From: Nonomuraea sp. SBT364
GTDB lineage: Bacteria; Actinomycetota; Actinomycetes; Streptosporangiales; Streptosporangiaceae
DNA length: 50,206 bases
Assembly (NCBI RefSeq): GCF_001083785.1
Contig: NZ_LAVL01000054.1
Span: forward strand, 1-50,206
Reading direction: 5' to 3'
Shown here: positions 49,780 through 50,206 of the stretch, one piece after another
Layout of the letters: the number at the start of each line of letters is the position of its first letter
How positions within the stretch are numbered: position 1 is the first letter of the stretch
The notes under the pieces: model-generated
The model's database searches: none
The model's input: the letters and a program-made list of their open reading frames with translations, nothing else
Told to the model about the DNA's origin: nothing
Position numbers and translations under genes: made by a program

Positions 49780-50206
49780 ACACCATCCGGCTCAGGCCTC
49801 GATACGAAGGCGCCAACGTCGGCACCTGGATCGGTTTCAAACACCTGAACTACCTGGTGGAAGAGGCTGTCCTAGAGCACCTGCGCGGTGCGGGGCACCG
49901 GGTCACCGACCTGTACCACGACCACGGCCTGTGTGTGGACCTGGTGGACATCGACACCAGGATCCTGCGCGCGCTGCGGGTGGACGACGTGGCGGTGGCG
50001 GAGGTGGCGGCCGACGGGATGTCGTACCGCGTGAAGATCACCGCCGAGGGGGACGCGCGCAAGGCGATCGACGCGCGGGCCACCGTGGCGTTGCGGTTCG
50101 ACCCGCGCGATGAGGACGTCAAGGACACTCCCCCCCAGCTCACGCCGTACGTGGTGAAGCGGCTGGGGGGGAGTGTCCTTGACGTCCTCATCGCGCGGGT
50201 CGAACC
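49776..50206 (+). CDS. Hot-dog-fold protein (thioesterase or dehydratase-like), cut by window end
   Basis: The GTG at 49776 overlaps the hydrolase stop (GTGA). The visible ~105 residues (RLRPRYEGANVGTWIGFKHL; NYLVEEAVLEHLRGAGH; VDLVDIDTRILRALRVDDVA) fit a single hot-dog domain like acyl-CoA or ACP thioesterases of the 4HBT class: a strand, the long helix, then the sheet. The 3' end is missing. Residues encoded after about 50140 lie in the right half of a suspicious inverted repeat and may be an artefact. Confidence 0.6.
   Translation, partial: MNTIRLRPRYEGANVGTWIGFKHLNYLVEEAVLEHLRGAGHRVTDLYHDHGLCVDLVDIDTRILRALRVDDVAVAEVAADGMSYRVKITAEGDARKAIDARATVALRFDPRDEDVKDTPPQLTPYVVKRLGGSVLDVLIARVE
50095..50206. 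repeat. 45-bp perfect inverted repeat ending at the last base
   Basis: The left arm 50095-50139 is the exact reverse complement of 50162-50206, including a 7-C/7-G run, with 22 nt between. The right arm stops exactly at the window end. This pattern is typical of a fold-back or contig-end assembly artefact. Confidence 0.9.

Noticed and set aside
35552..50206. A second tRNA-Val 3' end (attR) marking the right border of the island
   Set aside because: I found no repeat of the tRNA 3' segment to the right within the window, so the border stays undefined.
1..50206. CRISPR arrays, insertion sequences or transposases
   Set aside because: No regularly spaced repeats, transposase motifs or IS-type terminal repeats were seen; the CHAT operon has no CRISPR partner here.

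Overview
The window is high-GC actinomycete DNA, most likely from the Streptosporangiaceae or a relative such as Nonomuraea or Streptosporangium. This rests on GC-rich codon use, a type II fatty-acid operon led by a FasR-type PucR regulator, the actinobacterial families DUF3145, DUF5998, DUF3052 and DUF1918, a homodimeric AceE, and many GTG or TTG starts, several with a TANNNT box 6-8 nt upstream that suggests leaderless mRNAs. The rank is inferred; only 'high-GC actinomycete' is secure.

Layout. 1-11.6 kb is core: topoisomerase IV subunit A (minus), a RecQ-type helicase with a phosphoribosyltransferase-like tail, a PfkB sugar kinase, a Pat-type fused lysine acetyltransferase/acyl-CoA synthetase, DUF5998, an alkaline-phosphatase-fold phosphodiesterase and a rhodanese. 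11.6-16.4 kb is a compact minus-strand operon: cytoplasmic-looking subtilase, ECF sigma factor, 148-aa beta-rich protein, TPR-CHAT protease. It looks like a protease-controlled transcription switch and is one of the two strongest discovery candidates. 16.5-23.2 kb is DUF3145 facing accD-fabF-acpP-fabH-fabD-fasR. 23.2-25.2 kb is a DUF350 / glutathionylspermidine-synthase-like / YgiB-like trio resembling E. coli yjfL-yjfC-yjfM. 25.3-35.5 kb is further core: PHP hydrolase, WYL regulator plus VOC protein, secreted TAP-type hydrolase, aceE, DUF1918, YjbQ, DUF3052, AhpE-like peroxiredoxin, zinc-ribbon protein and ROK kinase.

A tRNA-Val(UAC) at 35552-35626 marks the edge of an accessory region. Next to it lie decayed pieces resembling a pSAM2-type integrative element (integrase tail, GntR/UTRA regulator, Nudix protein), then an AraC / RibD-like reductase / alpha-beta hydrolase cassette, degenerate DNA, and a visibly lower-GC gene for a membrane-anchored NACHT NTPase with a formylglycine-generating-enzyme-like stretch. 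The NACHT protein is probably anti-phage and is the second strong candidate.

From 45.5 kb to the end runs a translationally coupled operon for discrete polyketide-type enzymes: ACP, two ketosynthases that both keep Cys-His-His, a shortened ketosynthase-like protein without the cysteine, an alpha/beta hydrolase and a hot-dog protein cut by the window end. A 13-bp perfect hairpin covers the ACP ribosome-binding site and start codon. The last 112 bases hold a 45-bp perfect inverted repeat ending on the final base, which looks like an assembly fold-back, so the end of the last gene should not be trusted.
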